Below are positions 43,263 through 55,555 of a DNA stretch of 64,000 nucleotides, in pieces. This stretch comes from Ascarosepion bandense (taxonomy: Eukaryota; Mollusca; Cephalopoda; Sepiida; Sepiidae), in the NCBI GenBank assembly GCA_037127315.1, contig JBBBDQ010001122.1, forward strand, positions 4,282,501 through 4,346,500, in the 5' to 3' direction. The notes beneath the pieces are model-generated. The model made no database searches, was not told the DNA's origin, and saw only the letters and a list, made by a program, of their open reading frames with translations. Within the stretch, counting starts at the first letter, position 1; every line of letters starts with the position of its first letter. The translations under genes were made by a program, and so were the position numbers.

Positions 43263-44317
43263 CTTAACAGCCTATAAAAACAATAAAAAGTTAAGAACGT
43301 CTCAAATATTTTAGAGAAATCCTTGATGTTACGAAGATTACACAAGGAAGTTTTTATATCGCCTATTTACCAGCAGTTCAGAATTTCTTTTGAATCCCAG
43401 AAGAAAATAAAAGTTCGACTATGAAGTTCGACTATGAATTCTGGCCATCACCACCGTTTATTTTTTTTTTTTAAATTTTTTTTTTTAAATATTGTAATAA
43501 ATTTTTATCATCTGTGATTATCAGAAATAACTTTTTTCAGCCATAAGCATAAACTGCAAGGCAAGTTTTCAAATGCTAAATTGTTACCTTCCGTGAGTTC
43601 ATGTCAAACGTCTGTTTCTATGCTCTTGATTTTTCACCCCTCGTGGTGTAGTAGTACAGTTGATTACGTGCACAGAATATAAAGAAATTGTGAAGAATTA
43701 AAAAACAAGCCCGAAATTTCCCAAAATTCGGGCAAAAGACACTGGACAGTTTTAATCTTAATTTATTAATGCCTATCTTTCCGATTTTTTAAAAATTTAA
43801 TCTTAAAAGTACATTTTTGCAATGTCCTTTAGCGTGCAAGCAAAATAGTTATCTCCCTTTCAACGGTAGGTGGCGCACTGCGCGAATGAATGAACAAAAA
43901 GAATCGTCTGTTAAATGTAGAAAAAAACAAACAAACGGTACCAGTTTGAATAAAGTATAACTGGAAAATATCTACCTAAAACTCGTTAATGTTTACTGTG
44001 TCATACTTGTTTGTGAAGGTGGGTATTAACTGAGTATATTAAGAAACCTATAATTAATACTGGATGTTTATAAACTTATAATTAATACCGGAATTATTTA
44101 GAGGTCTCCAATTAAGAGCAGATTTTATTTTTTATAATTAATACCGGATTTTAATACAACTATTAACGAGTTAAAACAAATTTATGTAATATCAACTTGT
44201 TTTCGTTACTGTAAAATATCAGTTTCCTCTTTGCTTATTGCGAGTTTACGCAGTAATAAATAGGTTTCATCATTTCAAAGCTGAATTTGCTAGCTGTAAC
44301 CATAAATTTCATAACAC
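43263..44317. other. Unassigned AT-rich sequence
   Basis: Includes short direct repeats of taattaataccgga between 44050 and 44150. No gene was recognised. Confidence 0.5.
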
Positions 44318-44410
44318 TTTCTTCTCTCGCACTTATTGCTTGTAAAATTTTCTTTCGGTTTATTTTCCAGTCAACTTTGATCTTCAGAAATTGAAAGATA
44401 ACATCAGTCG
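44318..44410 (+). mobile_element. LINE-B C-terminal remnant
   Basis: The + strand reads FFSRTYCL, a stop, NFLSVYFPVNFDLQKLKDNI, which aligns with the FFSRTSHLWNSLPHVCFPDS end of LINE-B. The open frame that continues to 44654 is probably its degraded UTR. Confidence 0.5.
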
Positions 44411-46528
44411 TTATCTTTTGTTTTTAATTCCTGTTCTTTTATTGTTCTCTCTCCTTAATAACGTTTTTTCTTTTTCTTGTATTCTTTCACACTCAGTAAC
44501 CTGTAGCTATAGGGAGCAGGTTAATGTTTCTTTGATTCAACTTGTGTCATACTTAACCGAACTCCCTACAGCTCACAAGTTTTATCTAGAATTATCATCA
44601 TCAGAATTATCAGAAGGTTGGTTGGTTGTCGGCAGGTTGGAATGTGTGGAATAATGTAAGAATAAAATATACATTTTTCATTTTAAAAATAGAGATTTAT
44701 TAAAAGGAAAGAATAACAAGTTGTAGAAGTTAATGCGCAATTAGAAACATTATTAAGAAGTTAAGTGTAGAGTTCGTGTTCAATGATAAAGTTATGGGTA
44801 TCTAGATTTGTAGAAAATGTTCATAGTAGTAACTGTTGAAAGAGGATATACGTACATACGTACGTACGTACGTACGTATGTATGTATTCAGTAGTCATGT
44901 CTTTGGGGAGAGAAGTAAAAGGAAACGGGAAAGAAGGAGAAAGAGAACGAGATGCGACCTGACCTTATCTCCGGGTCGATTTGAAGTTGAAGTTACATTT
45001 TAGCGTTGTCTTTCTCGCTGCTTTCATCTAACTGACTGGTTGACACTGATGGAGGTTATTTATATAGTCTTTTTGAATTTAGCATTGACTTGCGAAGTCT
45101 TCAAGTCTTGCAAGTCGCTCACCATTTGTCAAAACTCAATTTAGCACCTACTTGCGAAATCTGGTTTCGACTTTTTCTTTAAGCACATGGTCAATTATTT
45201 TTCTATTTGGGGAAAAAACAGGATTTCACACGTCATTGTGATTTTTTTTTTTTGTAAAAGTGAAGAGGAAGGTTAATTTGAATTCTTAATTTCTTGTCCC
45301 ACTAAAAACCTTTTACCTCTTAGCATTTTTATTTCCTTGATTGAGGTGAAGTGATTTAAAAGTATCTGTATATCTATACGCACTCAGTCTAGAAACACTT
45401 TTTTTTTTGCTATTGCCTTTGATATCAGTATTATTAAAATCAGTGTTTCCATGTGTTTTCCTAAGAGATTCCATTAAACAAAAAATATATCTATCTACTA
45501 TCTACATTTCTGATATGAGATATTATGACTATAGTATTTACACAGTTCGTATGTGAGTTGTAATGCAGTTGTCACCACTCCCATTGATCTCAAAATTGTG
45601 GTTCATGGTGACATTCAATGAAGAATAGTGCAATGGCTGGATGGTTTCTTTTGCACCGGGAATGTTAAAGTTACCCCGTCGCTTCTCTCCGTTGTTAAAA
45701 AAACAAGACCTACAAAGCAGCAGGTGATTTCAATTCAGAGTTTTCCTTTTATATTGGCGCTGGTATATAGATGCCGCGCATTGCCCAGACTATATGCACA
45801 CCCACTCTCGCTCGTACCGATAATATCCAAAGAAATCCAGAGTTTTATATTTGAGAATGGCTTCGCTGCATGAGTATTGACAGCCAACCGTCTTTGAAAC
45901 TACATTCTTAATTTTCTGTCTGGGTTTACTTCCATAGCCTTCTCCGTGTTTTGGATATAACCGAAAGGTAGTATAGATTTAAAATCAGGATTTCGCTCCT
46001 CTTAAAAGACTGACTCCCTGGGCTCTCGAGCGCTGTCTTCCCAAAACTGCTGGTTCTGAGGCGCCAGTTGTCCTCCTTCGTCTATTCTTCTGCTTGGAGC
46101 TGGCCTTTGTTGTCAAAGAATATTTGAGACGTATGACACAGAAGAAGTTTATAGACAGTGGGAGAGCTTGTCCTCACTATCACACCAGTCTATGAAACCT
46201 TTGGAAAATATGTACGTATATAAATATATATGCATTATGTGTTATAGAAGCTACAAAAATTTAACTTTTTTATATATATATAAAAATAGGTTACGTAAAC
46301 AAAACATAAGAAAGCAAGAAAAGTGTACGAAATACATAAATAACCAAAATGCAAATAACGAACATTTTCTTAATTATACTAAAAGATATCAGAAACAAAA
46401 ATGCAAATATAGTTTGTACCCAATAATTGGACATCATTTTGTAGTCTAATAACATAGCCAATTCTCGCTTAAGCGATCTCTAATTTAAACAAAATGTGTA
46501 AGAACTAAATTGACTGTGCGGACTTATC
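44411..46528. other. Unassigned sequence, mostly unique
   Basis: About 2 kb without recognised transposon sequence. It has an (ACGT)n palindromic run at 44855-44885 and short (TA)n runs near 46220 and 46270. Open frames at 45628-45873 (81 codons) and 46168-46449 (93 codons) show no domain or splice support I could trust. Confidence 0.4.
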
Positions 46529-46529
46529 T

Positions 46530-46815
46530 CAATGAGAATCTATCAGGAAGATGGGTCGAGCATGTCTGTGAGAATGCGCTGGCAACCTGACTTGACACCT
46601 TGTAATTTATTTTTTCCATGATCCTATGTGAAAGGACAGGTCTATATTCCCATCTTTTACACGCCAAGAGGAAATTAATCAGAGAATCACTGAGGCTAGA
46701 GAATGCTACGCGTGACATGCTACAGCGTGTTTGGCAGGAGCTAGACTAACGTCTTTACGTGCGTCATGTCACAGGTGGTGCGTATGTTGAACATTTGTGA
46801 AACTTTTTGAAATCG
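46530..46815 (+). mobile_element. DDE transposase C-terminal relic
   Basis: Across frames the + strand gives CNLFF-like, then RKLIRESLRLENATRDMLQR, VWQELD, a stop, RLYVRHVTGGAYVEHL. The RIxEAxxxxTxxMLxRVWQELxxRLxxCRxTxGxHIEHL form ends IS630/Tc1/mariner-superfamily transposases in many invertebrates. The catalytic part and terminal repeats were not found. Confidence 0.65.
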
Positions 46816-46902
46816 GTTATAAAATCTACATCCATTTTTAAATATCTTGTTCGAATTTTAATAAATCTTTATTGCTCAACATGAAGCCTATTAAATTTCG
46901 TT

Positions 46903-47400
46903 TCTTATTCTTATTCTTCTTCTTCTATGTGCCCTGTCCCTTCAGGACGTAGGCGATCATGGCTTTCCACGTTTCCCTATCCCTGGTGGCTCTTAACACA
47001 TCTTCTCCTGTTACACCGTGCAGTCCTCGTTCTGTCATCCACCTGATTAGGTCCTTCAAATATGTTATCCGTTGCTTTCCCCTATCTCTTTTCCCTCTAT
47101 CTGGCCTGTTAGTATCAGATTCTCCAGGCCCTCCTTCCTCATTGCGTGTCCCATGAACTTCAGCTGTCTCTTCCTGATGCTCAGTATTAATTTCCTTTTT
47201 GTTTCCATCATTTCCAAGACCTCATCATTGCTCACATGCTCGATCCATGAGATTCGCAGCATCCTTCTGTAGAACCACATTTCAGTTACTTCAAGTTTTT
47301 CTTTCATCTTTTTGATGGTATTGTCCAGCATTCACTACCATATTGAAGGACGGTCATCACGTAGCACTCCAATACTCTCTTCCTAGTTTCTAGCGAAATA
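46903..47400 (-). mobile_element. LINE-A copy, 5'-truncated
   Basis: The minus-strand frame 47331-47065 reads MKEKLEVTEMWFYRRMLRIS, VSNDEVLEMMETKRKLILSI and RKRQLKFMGHAMRKEGLENL, then shifts frame after EGKEIGESNG. It ends at the left in a GAA/GAATAA-rich tail (46903-46926). Confidence 0.9.
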
Positions 47401-48144
47401 GGATAAAGTTACTCAGATGTTCACATTTTAAATGATGTTGTGGGGCAGCTAATATATGTCCGGATTAAACCTAAAATATTCGTAGATTTTGAAGTTATTA
47501 TTTAACATACAATAAAATCATTTATACTGCTTTCATATAGATGCTTTCGGTGGAAGTGTCATCAGTCTTGACGCGCCTCTCCTTACGTCAAATAACTAAA
47601 TTCTTTTTCTTTCGCCCTTAACCCTAGAAAGAGTCGTTGAGGCGCCGACATTCTCAGCTGTCCACCATTCTCCCTCATCTGTAGCGGTCGTATGCCAGAG
47701 TCCGGGTCTCCGCGTATGGTTTCTTGGTGAGCTCATCATGTAGCATGTCTTGGGAGTTTTAACCTGGAGGGGCATATCTCCAGGTTAGATCACAGACGAT
47801 GTCCTCTAACTCGGTGGCTCGCCTAGGTCACGAACACCTAGCCGTTGTACTTCATCTGAGGAACCATTCCGCCCAGGCTGGTGACCTGCATTGAGGAGGT
47901 CTTTCGCATAATGGTCTCGTGGCTTAATTATCGACACGTGAGTTTAGCCTGTCATCTGAAACAGTTTACCGGGGCATGGCAACTTTGAGACCATCGCGTG
48001 AGAGACTTAGGATATGATTGAGGACCAGCGATGCCTGTCTACCGAGGGTGCAACATGCCGGACATTAAAGGTACTACCTGTATGCAGAAACCCCTATTTT
48101 TACATGACTGAATATTGCATTTAATAGTGATTTTTCTCAGCGCA
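47401..48144. other. GC-richer unassigned patch
   Basis: 47560-48075 has clearly higher G+C and CpG than its surroundings, no simple repeats, and an internal palindromic word (aacctggagg..cctccaggtt-like at 47760-47785). Stops occur in all frames. It resembles no family I know. Possibilities are the untranslated region of an unknown element or a degraded structured sequence. Confidence 0.35.
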
Positions 48145-48242
48145 GGTTAGAAGTGCACCAGGCCGAATGTGAGGCTCGAACTCACCATTCAGTTTTAGAG
48201 AGGCAAGCTTTCTTACCATTACACCACGTTGAGGTGCCCTCT
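48145..48242 (-). mobile_element. SINE-T copy
   Basis: Minus strand: gggcacctcaacgtggtgta, atggtaagaaagcttgcctc and gtgagttcgagcctcac, with a perfect T stem. The tail after the T arm is mostly missing. Confidence 0.8.
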
Positions 48243-49004
48243 AAATGTTGCATTTAATAAATGCAACCTGGTATGATATCGTATAAGATCAGAAAGATTG
48301 TGTTGTACCGACCTTATAAAAGTGAATGGCCATCTTGCCTTAAAAATCAGAATTTTAAATGCTTTTACCAAATCTTGAACAATGTCGCCGATAGGAAATA
48401 TTCACATATTTGATCAAGCTGATCATACATTTAGAAATCTTGGTTCTTGGGGTAAACAAGGCTCTATACCTATGTTTGTAGACAGCACAATAATAACGGC
48501 ATCGCTTCGCGGAGGGCTCCCTAGACTGAAGTCGGTGGCTAGAACTAATGTTTTCTCATTCCACTCGATCTATGTGTCCAAGGTGAACCTTTTAAGTTGG
48601 AAAATATTGATTATAGTTTGACTTGGAGATGGATGGGCGCCGCCTACTGGCATGAATAAATACTTCCTTTCTTCAAAATAAATATTGTTGTGGGGAAACA
48701 CACCTATTCCTCAGATAATGGACTCTCCCTCCGATATTAATAAGCGTTAACGGGAAGTTCATGGGAGTTTTTTATACTTCTATTGGAGTTCAATAGAACT
48801 AATAGGCAGATATAGTCGGTAGTTAGCCGAATACTAAGGAGTCAGCTCTCAGTGGAAGATTACCAAGTTCCTAACATTTTGGGTATGTTAAATCGATTAG
48901 CAACCGACATAGCACGATTATAACCTTCAGTACGAAAACTACTCCACAACAGATATGTAGAGGGAACTGGTTCTGGGTTCATCTGCACATTGTTCGTTCA
49001 ATCT
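48243..49004. other. Unassigned sequence
   Basis: A + strand open frame at 48382-48621 (79 codons) begins MSPIGNIHIFDQADHTFRNL. It shows no recognised domain and no clear splice sites, so it is not called as a gene. Confidence 0.4.
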
Positions 49005-49530
49005 GAGATCCGATGACGTATTGGCATGGCCAAGGATGCATTCCAGAAGTTGAGTGGAGACAGGAAAATTTCGCTGGAAACCAAGAGATTATTGGATTTT
49101 TGTGATGTCTGTCTTTCAATATGGCAGCGAATGCTGAACAATCTTATCAAATATGAGGGAAAAACTGGAAACAACCGAGATTTGATTCTACAAAAGGATG
49201 CTGAGAATACCATGGACCGACTATGTAATCAACGACGAGGTTTTGGAGAGGATGGAAACGAAAAAGAAACTGATATTTAACATCAAAAAAAGACAGCTGA
49301 AGTTTCTGGGACATGTAATGAGGAAGGAATGCTTGAAAAATCTGATACTCACAGGTCATATACATGGAAAGAGAGACAAGGGAAAGCAAAGCGTGACACG
49401 CCTGAAGGGTTTGAGCCAGCGGGTAGCATGCAGGGTTTGGAAGGGGTAACAGAAGAGTTAAGCGCTACAAGGCATAAAACGATGTGTAAGACCATGATCG
49501 CCCTACGTTTTGAAGGGACAGGGCGTTTAA
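49005..49530 (+). mobile_element. LINE-A copy, frameshifted
   Basis: Pieces in different frames match: MAKDAFQKLSGDRKISLETK, then MLRIPWTDYVINDEVLERME, KRQLKFLGHVMRKECLKNLI and the MIALRFEGTGR end. The GAA tail is absent; sequence after ggacagggcg is unrelated. Confidence 0.85.
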
Positions 49531-49631
49531 CCACACCCAGTAATGAGATTGATGAAGTTCAGCACAAGAGTAAAAGTTAGAGCCGACGTTCAATTGGGGA
49601 AGATTGTGTTGAATCAATCTTTAATTTGCTC

Positions 49632-50185
49632 CTTCTATGTGCCGTGTCCCTTCAGGACATATGTGATCATAGTTCTCCACACCCCCTTGTAGCTTCTTAC
49701 ACTTTTCTCTTCTTATTTCTTCCAAACCTTGCTTTTCTATACACTTGCTTAAGCATATCAAGTATGTCACGCTTTGCTTTCCCTTGTCTTCTTTCCTTCT
49801 ATCCGTCCTATGAGTGTTGGATTCTCCAAGTCCTCCTTCTTCATTATGTGTCCCAGAAAATTCGGCTGTCTCTTTTTGATGTTAAGTATTAATTTTCTTT
49901 CGTTTCCATTCTCTCCAAAAATTCACATGTTCAGTCCATGTTATCCTCAGCATCCTTCAGTAGAACCATATTTCAGTTTCAAATTTTTCCTTCATCTTTG
50001 AAGGGATTATCCAGCATTCGCTGCCATATAGGAGAGCAGATATCACATAGCAGTCCAGTACTGTTTTCTTTGTTTCCGATGAAATTTTTATGTCCTTAAG
50101 TACTTTTCTTAGCATTTGAAGTGCGTCCGTGGCCATGCTAATCCACTTTCGGATCTCAATGCCGCACTTACTGTCCTCGTTGAAA
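49632..50185 (-). mobile_element. LINE-A copy, degenerate
   Basis: The minus strand starts at the left with the terminal word acatagaag and the GQGT-like codons, and continues through all segments to RRKWISMATDALQMLRKVLK-like and DSKCGIEIR-like words near 50185. Frames are broken throughout. It faces the 49005 copy tail to tail. Confidence 0.85.
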
Positions 50186-51374
50186 TGTTTTGTTATTATT
50201 CCATATTTTTACCTTGAATCAAACAGCGGGCCGTTGACGCCACCGAGCTTCGTTCGCAATTACGTTCTGTTTTCAAATTCGCTTACTCTGAAATGGAACG
50301 GATGTTAATGGGAGGTGCTAGAGAAGTGTGGAAAAGACCCCCGGTAAATGTGGGATGACTTTTCAAATGATTAGAATGTCTAAATATTTGCTGTCATTAG
50401 GTAGAATTATGCGATTTGACATTTGGTATTCTCAGTATAACATAAAAATACCAAGTGAAATGTCAGGAAGTGGAGACGACCCACAACCGGAAAATGGCGA
50501 TATCCTTGTCTGTCCTGTGACTGGCGCCCGACTGATTTTTTTTTTTTTTATGACAGTTGCAAGGCTAACACCGGATTTAATTTTACAGTAAAAATTGACC
50601 AGAGATCGCGATCGATGTCACGCTTTTTATTTATTTTTTTAATTTAGTGCCAATGAGGGTGATCCTGTCGTAGGGCTAGACACCCAGGATTCCCCGTCGC
50701 TCATTAGAGCACAATGCATTTTCCGAAGACAAAAACAAAGATAAAGCGTGGAACAGAAAGTATACCCTGGTGTGGTATTTACTGATCTATTCAGGATGGT
50801 AGATCTGAGACGCAACGTCGGTTCAACGTCGTGTTTCCACAAGCACATACATATATATTAACCGAACACAAATTAACTCCTCCACACAAAAGATTTTTTT
50901 ACTCTTTGCAGACCATTTTAATCAACCTGATCATACTTTAGAAAATTGCAAATGTTTACTAATAGACTCCAATTTTAGTTCTGCATACACACGCAGAAAG
51001 AAAGAAAAATACTGGATTTTAAAATTAAATACACACAAGCTAGGGTTAAATAGGGACTTAGGTGTGTTGAATCTTTACAAATATTTCAATAGCTAAAATT
51101 TTTTTCAGATATTCCAAGAAATTTTTATTTAAAACAAACAGACTTTCTCTACAGACGTGCCGCATGTTGTGAACAAACACACCACGTGATGTAAACACAA
51201 AAAATATTCGAACGCTATCGTGAAATACGTTTCTAATTCAAATTTAAAAATCACTCGTTTCTGATGAAGGACCGAGGGCGGTCTGAAATATAAAATACAA
51301 TAATAAAAATAAACAAATACTGTCCAAAAAAAGTACATTTTTAAATTCAAAACTTTTTTTTATTAATATTCTTT

Positions 51375-51377
<3 letters not shown>
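50186..51377. other. Unassigned sequence, no gene seen
   Basis: Mixed sequence with a T run at 50537-50550. Open frames of up to 87 codons lack recognisable motifs. Confidence 0.45.

Positions 51378-51420
<43 letters not shown>
51378..51420. repeat. (TA)n microsatellite
   Basis: TA run at the 3' end of the LINE-B copy, where the A-rich tail would be expected. Confidence 0.95.
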
Positions 51421-51421
51421 A

Positions 51422-52205
51422 TTGTATCGCCCCAAGCAAGGCATTATACTGCCACAGTTGCGCAAGTGTTACATAGGCGGAAGGTTAAGAGAAAGAGTGA
51501 CAGAAAAAAGGGGGTGTCAGGAAGCGTGTAGAAGAAGGATGAGAATACTGCAGAAATGAGACGAGAGCATGAGAGAGAGAGAGAGAGGATGCAAGTTAGT
51601 GAGATAGGAGATGACTATTAACTTTACATTGAAATTCTTGGAGATTGTTGCTGTCAGGGAAGCAAGAAAATGGAAGGGTATTCCATAGGCGGGAAATGTG
51701 AGAAAAGAAGCTACTGGAGTAGAAGTTGTCTTTATATTTTATTGGTTTCTCAGTAAAAGGGTGGACCTAGTTTCTAATCTTGATGCTCGAGTAAATTCAT
51801 ATATAGGGGACACCAGTGAGCTAAATTCATCGGAGCAGAAGCCGTGGAATTATTCGTAGAAGAGGCACAGGGAAGCCACATTGCACCGGTGAGAAAGCGA
51901 CTGTATCCGAGCTGCCAACTCGGAATCTATCACATTACAGATTCTCCGTTGGATTTTGTCAAAGGACACCTGGGTGGATAGCAGGAGCGCCCGACCAGAT
52001 ATAGCAGCAGTATTCAATGCACGAGAGGATGGTAGATTTGTATATGTGCAGGATTGTTTCAGCCGGGAAAAACTTCCTGGCCATGCACAGAGAACCGACC
52101 TTCTTAAAATTCATAGCTAAATCCGCTGCTATGTAGACATTCCACTTGAGGTCTGTTGTGAGAATTAGCCCGAGGAGGTGCAGTGTTTTACTTTCATGAG
52201 TCAAG
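51422..52205 (-). mobile_element. LINE-B copy, 5'-truncated
   Basis: The minus-strand frame reads HESKTLHLLGLILTTDLKWN, NFKKVGSLCMARKFFPAETI and LHIYKSTILSCIEYCCYIWS. Later segments are frameshifted and the UTR ends at the left in cgccccaagcaaggcattat. It lacks about 10 codons relative to the 16605 copy between YIAADLAMNFK and KVGS. Confidence 0.88.
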
Positions 52206-52322
52206 AACAATATTTTTCCGTAAGGCCCAAATTGTGTCATATCCAGTGAGAATCGAACATACTTCATTGTCGTAATGGTTTACAACACGAGCTCTTTAAC
52301 CATTACTTTACGTCGAACACCA
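52206..52322 (-). mobile_element. SINE-T-like tRNA fragment
   Basis: The minus strand has gtaaagtaatggttaaagag in the D-arm position and tgttcgattctcactgg in the T-arm position. It directly abuts the 5' end of the LINE-B copy. Confidence 0.55.
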
Positions 52323-52800
52323 CAATACAACACTAGCATAACACTCGGCAAGAATTTGGTTCGAGTGAAAAGTTTACTTATCATCACTACACACACACCA
52401 CACACACACACACACACACACTAAATTTCTACAACGTTACTTAAGAATCGAAAACTAAAAATGAATGAAAAATAAAATAAAATGATACAAATCGGTAAAT
52501 AAGTAAACAAATTCAATATTAATAAATAATAAACAAACTGCGGGTGCACACGAGTAAACGTAATAACGATTAAAAAGAGATAATAAAGTAATCAATAATA
52601 AATAGTAAAACAAGTTAAGATTATAAAATAGACACAGCTGCATCCAGATCCACAATTATTTCCACTCAACAGAACCTAGAATAATTTGAAACTTAACCGT
52701 TACCGCACACCCAATAACCGTTAAAATGATAATAAAATAGAATTACCATTAATGTATCATTGTTCAGCATATATAAATAGTCGAATCAAAACACAGCACA
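52323..52800. other. Unassigned sequence with (CA)n
   Basis: A (CA)n run at 52384-52421, then AAT-rich sequence. No gene was recognised. Confidence 0.5.
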
Positions 52801-52809
52801 TATGGCCTG

Positions 52810-53010
52810 AAAATTGTATTTAAACATGAAACAGACTGTCTTTATTCGGTGTTGACCTCAATATCTACTTTTATATTTTCATGTATCCCTGCTTTTAGAC
52901 CAGTACACAGTTGTTCAAAACATTTTTATGGTAGAACATTTAAATATTATTCATTTGGAAATGAGTTATTTGAAACCTACGTTGCGGAAATATCATTTCC
53001 AAATGAAAAA
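52810..53010. mobile_element. Penelope-like terminal segment with hairpin
   Basis: agaccagtacacagttgttc and tggaaatgagttattt match the terminal region at 19740-19830. The segment ends in a hairpin: ttcatttggaaatga (52950-52964) faces tcatttccaaatgaa (52993-53007), with gaaacctacgttgcggaaat between. Confidence 0.6.
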
Positions 53011-53214
53011 TTGTGTGTGTGTAGCATCAGTGAATATGAATTTTATGCTACAATTTCACGATAATGAAATAAGTGAAATTCAGTGAATAAGTCTAGCTTT
53101 CTAGCCGTCTATTCACACTCAATTCTACACAATTTTATGATTGTTTTTTCAATTTGTCTTCGATTTGTCTTGAAAATCTGCATAAAAATACTTGCTTCAA
53201 TCTGAGTTCGAACA

Positions 53215-53385
53215 CGGATCTCTGGAGCAGACCATCGGAAAGGTAGATAAAAGATAATCTTAAATGTGTCTACGTCAAAGTCAAGTTAGTCAGAAAACCC
53301 CAATGCAGATTGAACTCTTATATGTATGAAAGTGGTTGGCAAGACGAGCATGTTAACTCCTGCGCTACGGCAAGCGCCTTCTTTC
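53215..53385 (-). mobile_element. Two tRNA-like fragments
   Basis: The minus strand shows ccgtagcgcaggagttaaca and later gagttcaatctgc (53300-53385), and separately tccgtgttcgaactcagatt (53160-53235). Both look like tRNA-derived heads of a SINE different from S and T. Confidence 0.45.
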
Positions 53386-53659
53386 ATCATTTTCCATTTC
53401 TGTCCCAACAACTTCCTGCCATTGATCTCATAGAATAAACTTGATACGTCGCGAATCTGACAAAAACAACAATAACATCAACAATAAAAAAAAAAGCTCT
53501 GCTATCATTATTTCATTGATAATATCTGTAATTTAAAACACCGATGGTTGTCATACACACAAGCCTGTGATTATCAACAACCCCGATAACATGGCCGATC
53601 CCTTTTAAGTCATTTACGTAAAGTTGAATCGGCTTTTTCTCGTCGCTGCAGACGACATT

Positions 53660-54062
53660 AAAATGTCGTCAAGGAAAGAAAGTGGAAGAAAGCAATAATA
53701 AATGAAATAAAGAAAGAAAAGAGAAGAAGCCAATAACAGATTAAAAGAGGAAAGAAAGAAAAAGTTAAAGAAAACAAAGAATAGGGGGAAAAAAGAAAGA
53801 GAAAGGAAGTAAAGGAGAAAAGAAAAAGAGGAAGGACATAACAAATGAAAGAAAGAAAATAGAAGAAAACAATAACAAATGAAAGAAAAAAGATAAAGCG
53901 AAAAAGAATAAGTTACAGAGGATGAAAGAAACATCAATAATGAATGACTTAAAGAAAGAAAAGTAGAATGAAAACAATAACCAACGAGAACAATCAAGCT
54001 AGAAAGACAGAAGACATTAACGTGAGAAAAAGAAAGGAAAAAGAAAATCCTGACGAATAACA
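53660..54062. repeat. GAAA-rich low-complexity tract
   Basis: A purine-rich stretch with loosely repeated gaaagaaa and aacaataa words. The 157-codon minus-strand open frame (Phe/Leu/Ser-rich) is a composition artefact. Confidence 0.8.
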
Positions 54063-54130
54063 AAGAAGTGATCATATGACATTTCACATTATACGCATCT
54101 CATCGCAGATTATTTTTTAAGAGGTCGTCA

Positions 54131-54430
54131 GTCAGTCAGTTAAGTGCCATACGTGAAACACGCTTGGGCGATCATGTCTCGAAAGAGACATGACTGACTG
54201 AGCAGAAGATTATCCCGCAGTAGGTTGTCATTGCTTTCTGCGGTAGACTGGTTGCCGACCAAGGCTATAGAACCCAATCTGTCCTGTTATTTAACCCATA
54301 ACTGGAAGGAAGAGACGGATTAATACCTTTCCCAAGGGTATTTGCACGTAAGTGAATGCAATGAATTCAACTGGAATTCGAACTCGGCTCCCCGGTTTCT
54401 CGTTCCGAGCAGATATCCAATGCACCTCGA
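54131..54430 (-). mobile_element. Full-length SINE-S copy, best preserved
   Basis: Exactly 300 bp between two perfect 12-bp direct repeats aagaggtcgtca (54119-54130 and 54431-54442), the clearest target-site duplication in the window. It has the head, B box and the end cacttaactgactgac in sense orientation. It is a good reference copy for the family. Confidence 0.95.
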
Positions 54431-54442
54431 AAGAGGTCGTCA

Positions 54443-54792
54443 CCTACGCAAAAATGAAATAAGGTAATAAAATAACAGTGGTTAGGAGTCAAAAATTGTT
54501 TATTTGAAATATAGTTTTCATTGTAAAAAGAGAATTTAATTAAAAACGATTTCGTCATTGAAGAACATCGTTGTCGCAAAACAATTATTTAGACTGTATG
54601 TATTTTCGTGTATCTACGCTTCATTTGTATTCATCAACAGTGTTATTGCCTTTAAACGAGAAACATTTCAACCTGTTCCGACAATCTTTTCGGTAACAGC
54701 AAGATGCTTCTTGATTAGATCAGTCGCCTAGTACTTACCTGGCATGGGAGTTAACGTTTGACCGCAAGTGGAGTAAACGTTTCTCATTTTAG
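54443..54792. other. Unassigned sequence
   Basis: AT-rich. No feature was recognised. Confidence 0.5.
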
Positions 54793-54862
54793 AGGGAAGA
54801 ACTCGTTCAGTCTCCCGGGATTCCAATTCTACGGCAAAACCTCCCTCATTGCATTAAGACAG
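54793..54862 (+). CDS. Weak candidate exon
   Basis: Between gtttctcattttag and gacag followed by gtaatatc, an open frame reads ELVQSPGIPILRQNLPHCIK. The acceptor tract is short and the donor is imperfect. There is no homology call and no partner exon. Included only because the segment is high-complexity and free of known repeats. Confidence 0.12.
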
Positions 54863-55026
54863 GTAATATCGGAGAAATATCGATACCAGCGTTCGCGGAG
54901 ACTGAGTAAATGTTTGTTTTTTTTTTATCCGCATTCCGTGTGCATACGTATGTATTTGGCACTCCCCGCGTAAAACGACCTTGTGTCATATGTCTTAGCA
55001 GTCATGGTATAATAACCAACTGAAAT

Positions 55027-55160
55027 TTAACAGATCTTGATGCTGAAAATACAAATTTCGTCAAAGGCTTCTTTGCTTGCACTTCCCGCTTGTGGAATTC
55101 CCTTCCGAATACTTGCTTCCCTGAAAATTACAAATGTAAAGTCAATCGCACATCCAATAA
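55027..55160 (+). mobile_element. LINE-B C-terminal fragment
   Basis: It matches the FFARTSRLWNSLPNTCFPEN-like segment (tgcacttcccgcttgtggaa) in a broken frame. There is no UTR or tail. Confidence 0.7.
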
Positions 55161-55204
55161 CGTTTAGAAATCCGAAATTGATGGCTATCAGTGAAGAAAA
55201 TGGG

Positions 55205-55430
55205 ATAAGAGAACAGAGTTCAAATTTTGGCCTAGTCGGTTGGGATCTGTTTTGCACTATTGCCCTTGGAAAAGGCATGAATCATTCTCTTCTCACAAAG
55301 GTTAAATAACAGAATAAACTGAACTCTTTATCCTTGGATTACAACCAGTCTAGGAGAACTACTCTGAATTCTAAACCATGGAGAAGGCAACAGGAAACCT
55401 CTTTAGTGTCTTTCCCAAGAAGCCATGCCA
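55205..55430 (+). mobile_element. Diverged SINE-like segment
   Basis: agagttcaaattttggc, cccttggaaaaggcatgaat and aataacagaataaactgaac follow the order of SINE-S body words. Then gaaggcaacaggaaacctc and gtctttcccaagaagccat suggest a different SINE body. The head is not clear. Confidence 0.45.
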
Positions 55431-55555
55431 ATTTTTCATATGTGAATTGATTCTATGAGGACCCACGGCAGACTGCGACCATTGCACTGAAAAGATCAGC
55501 GGCTTGATCAACAAACTCTGACTGTTATAGAAACGTCCCTTGAATGAAATTTGAT

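Noticed and set aside
44391..44654. 87-codon frame beginning with a hydrophobic segment, resembling a secreted protein
   Set aside because: Its start overlaps a recognisable LINE-B C-terminal remnant, so it is better explained as degraded element sequence.
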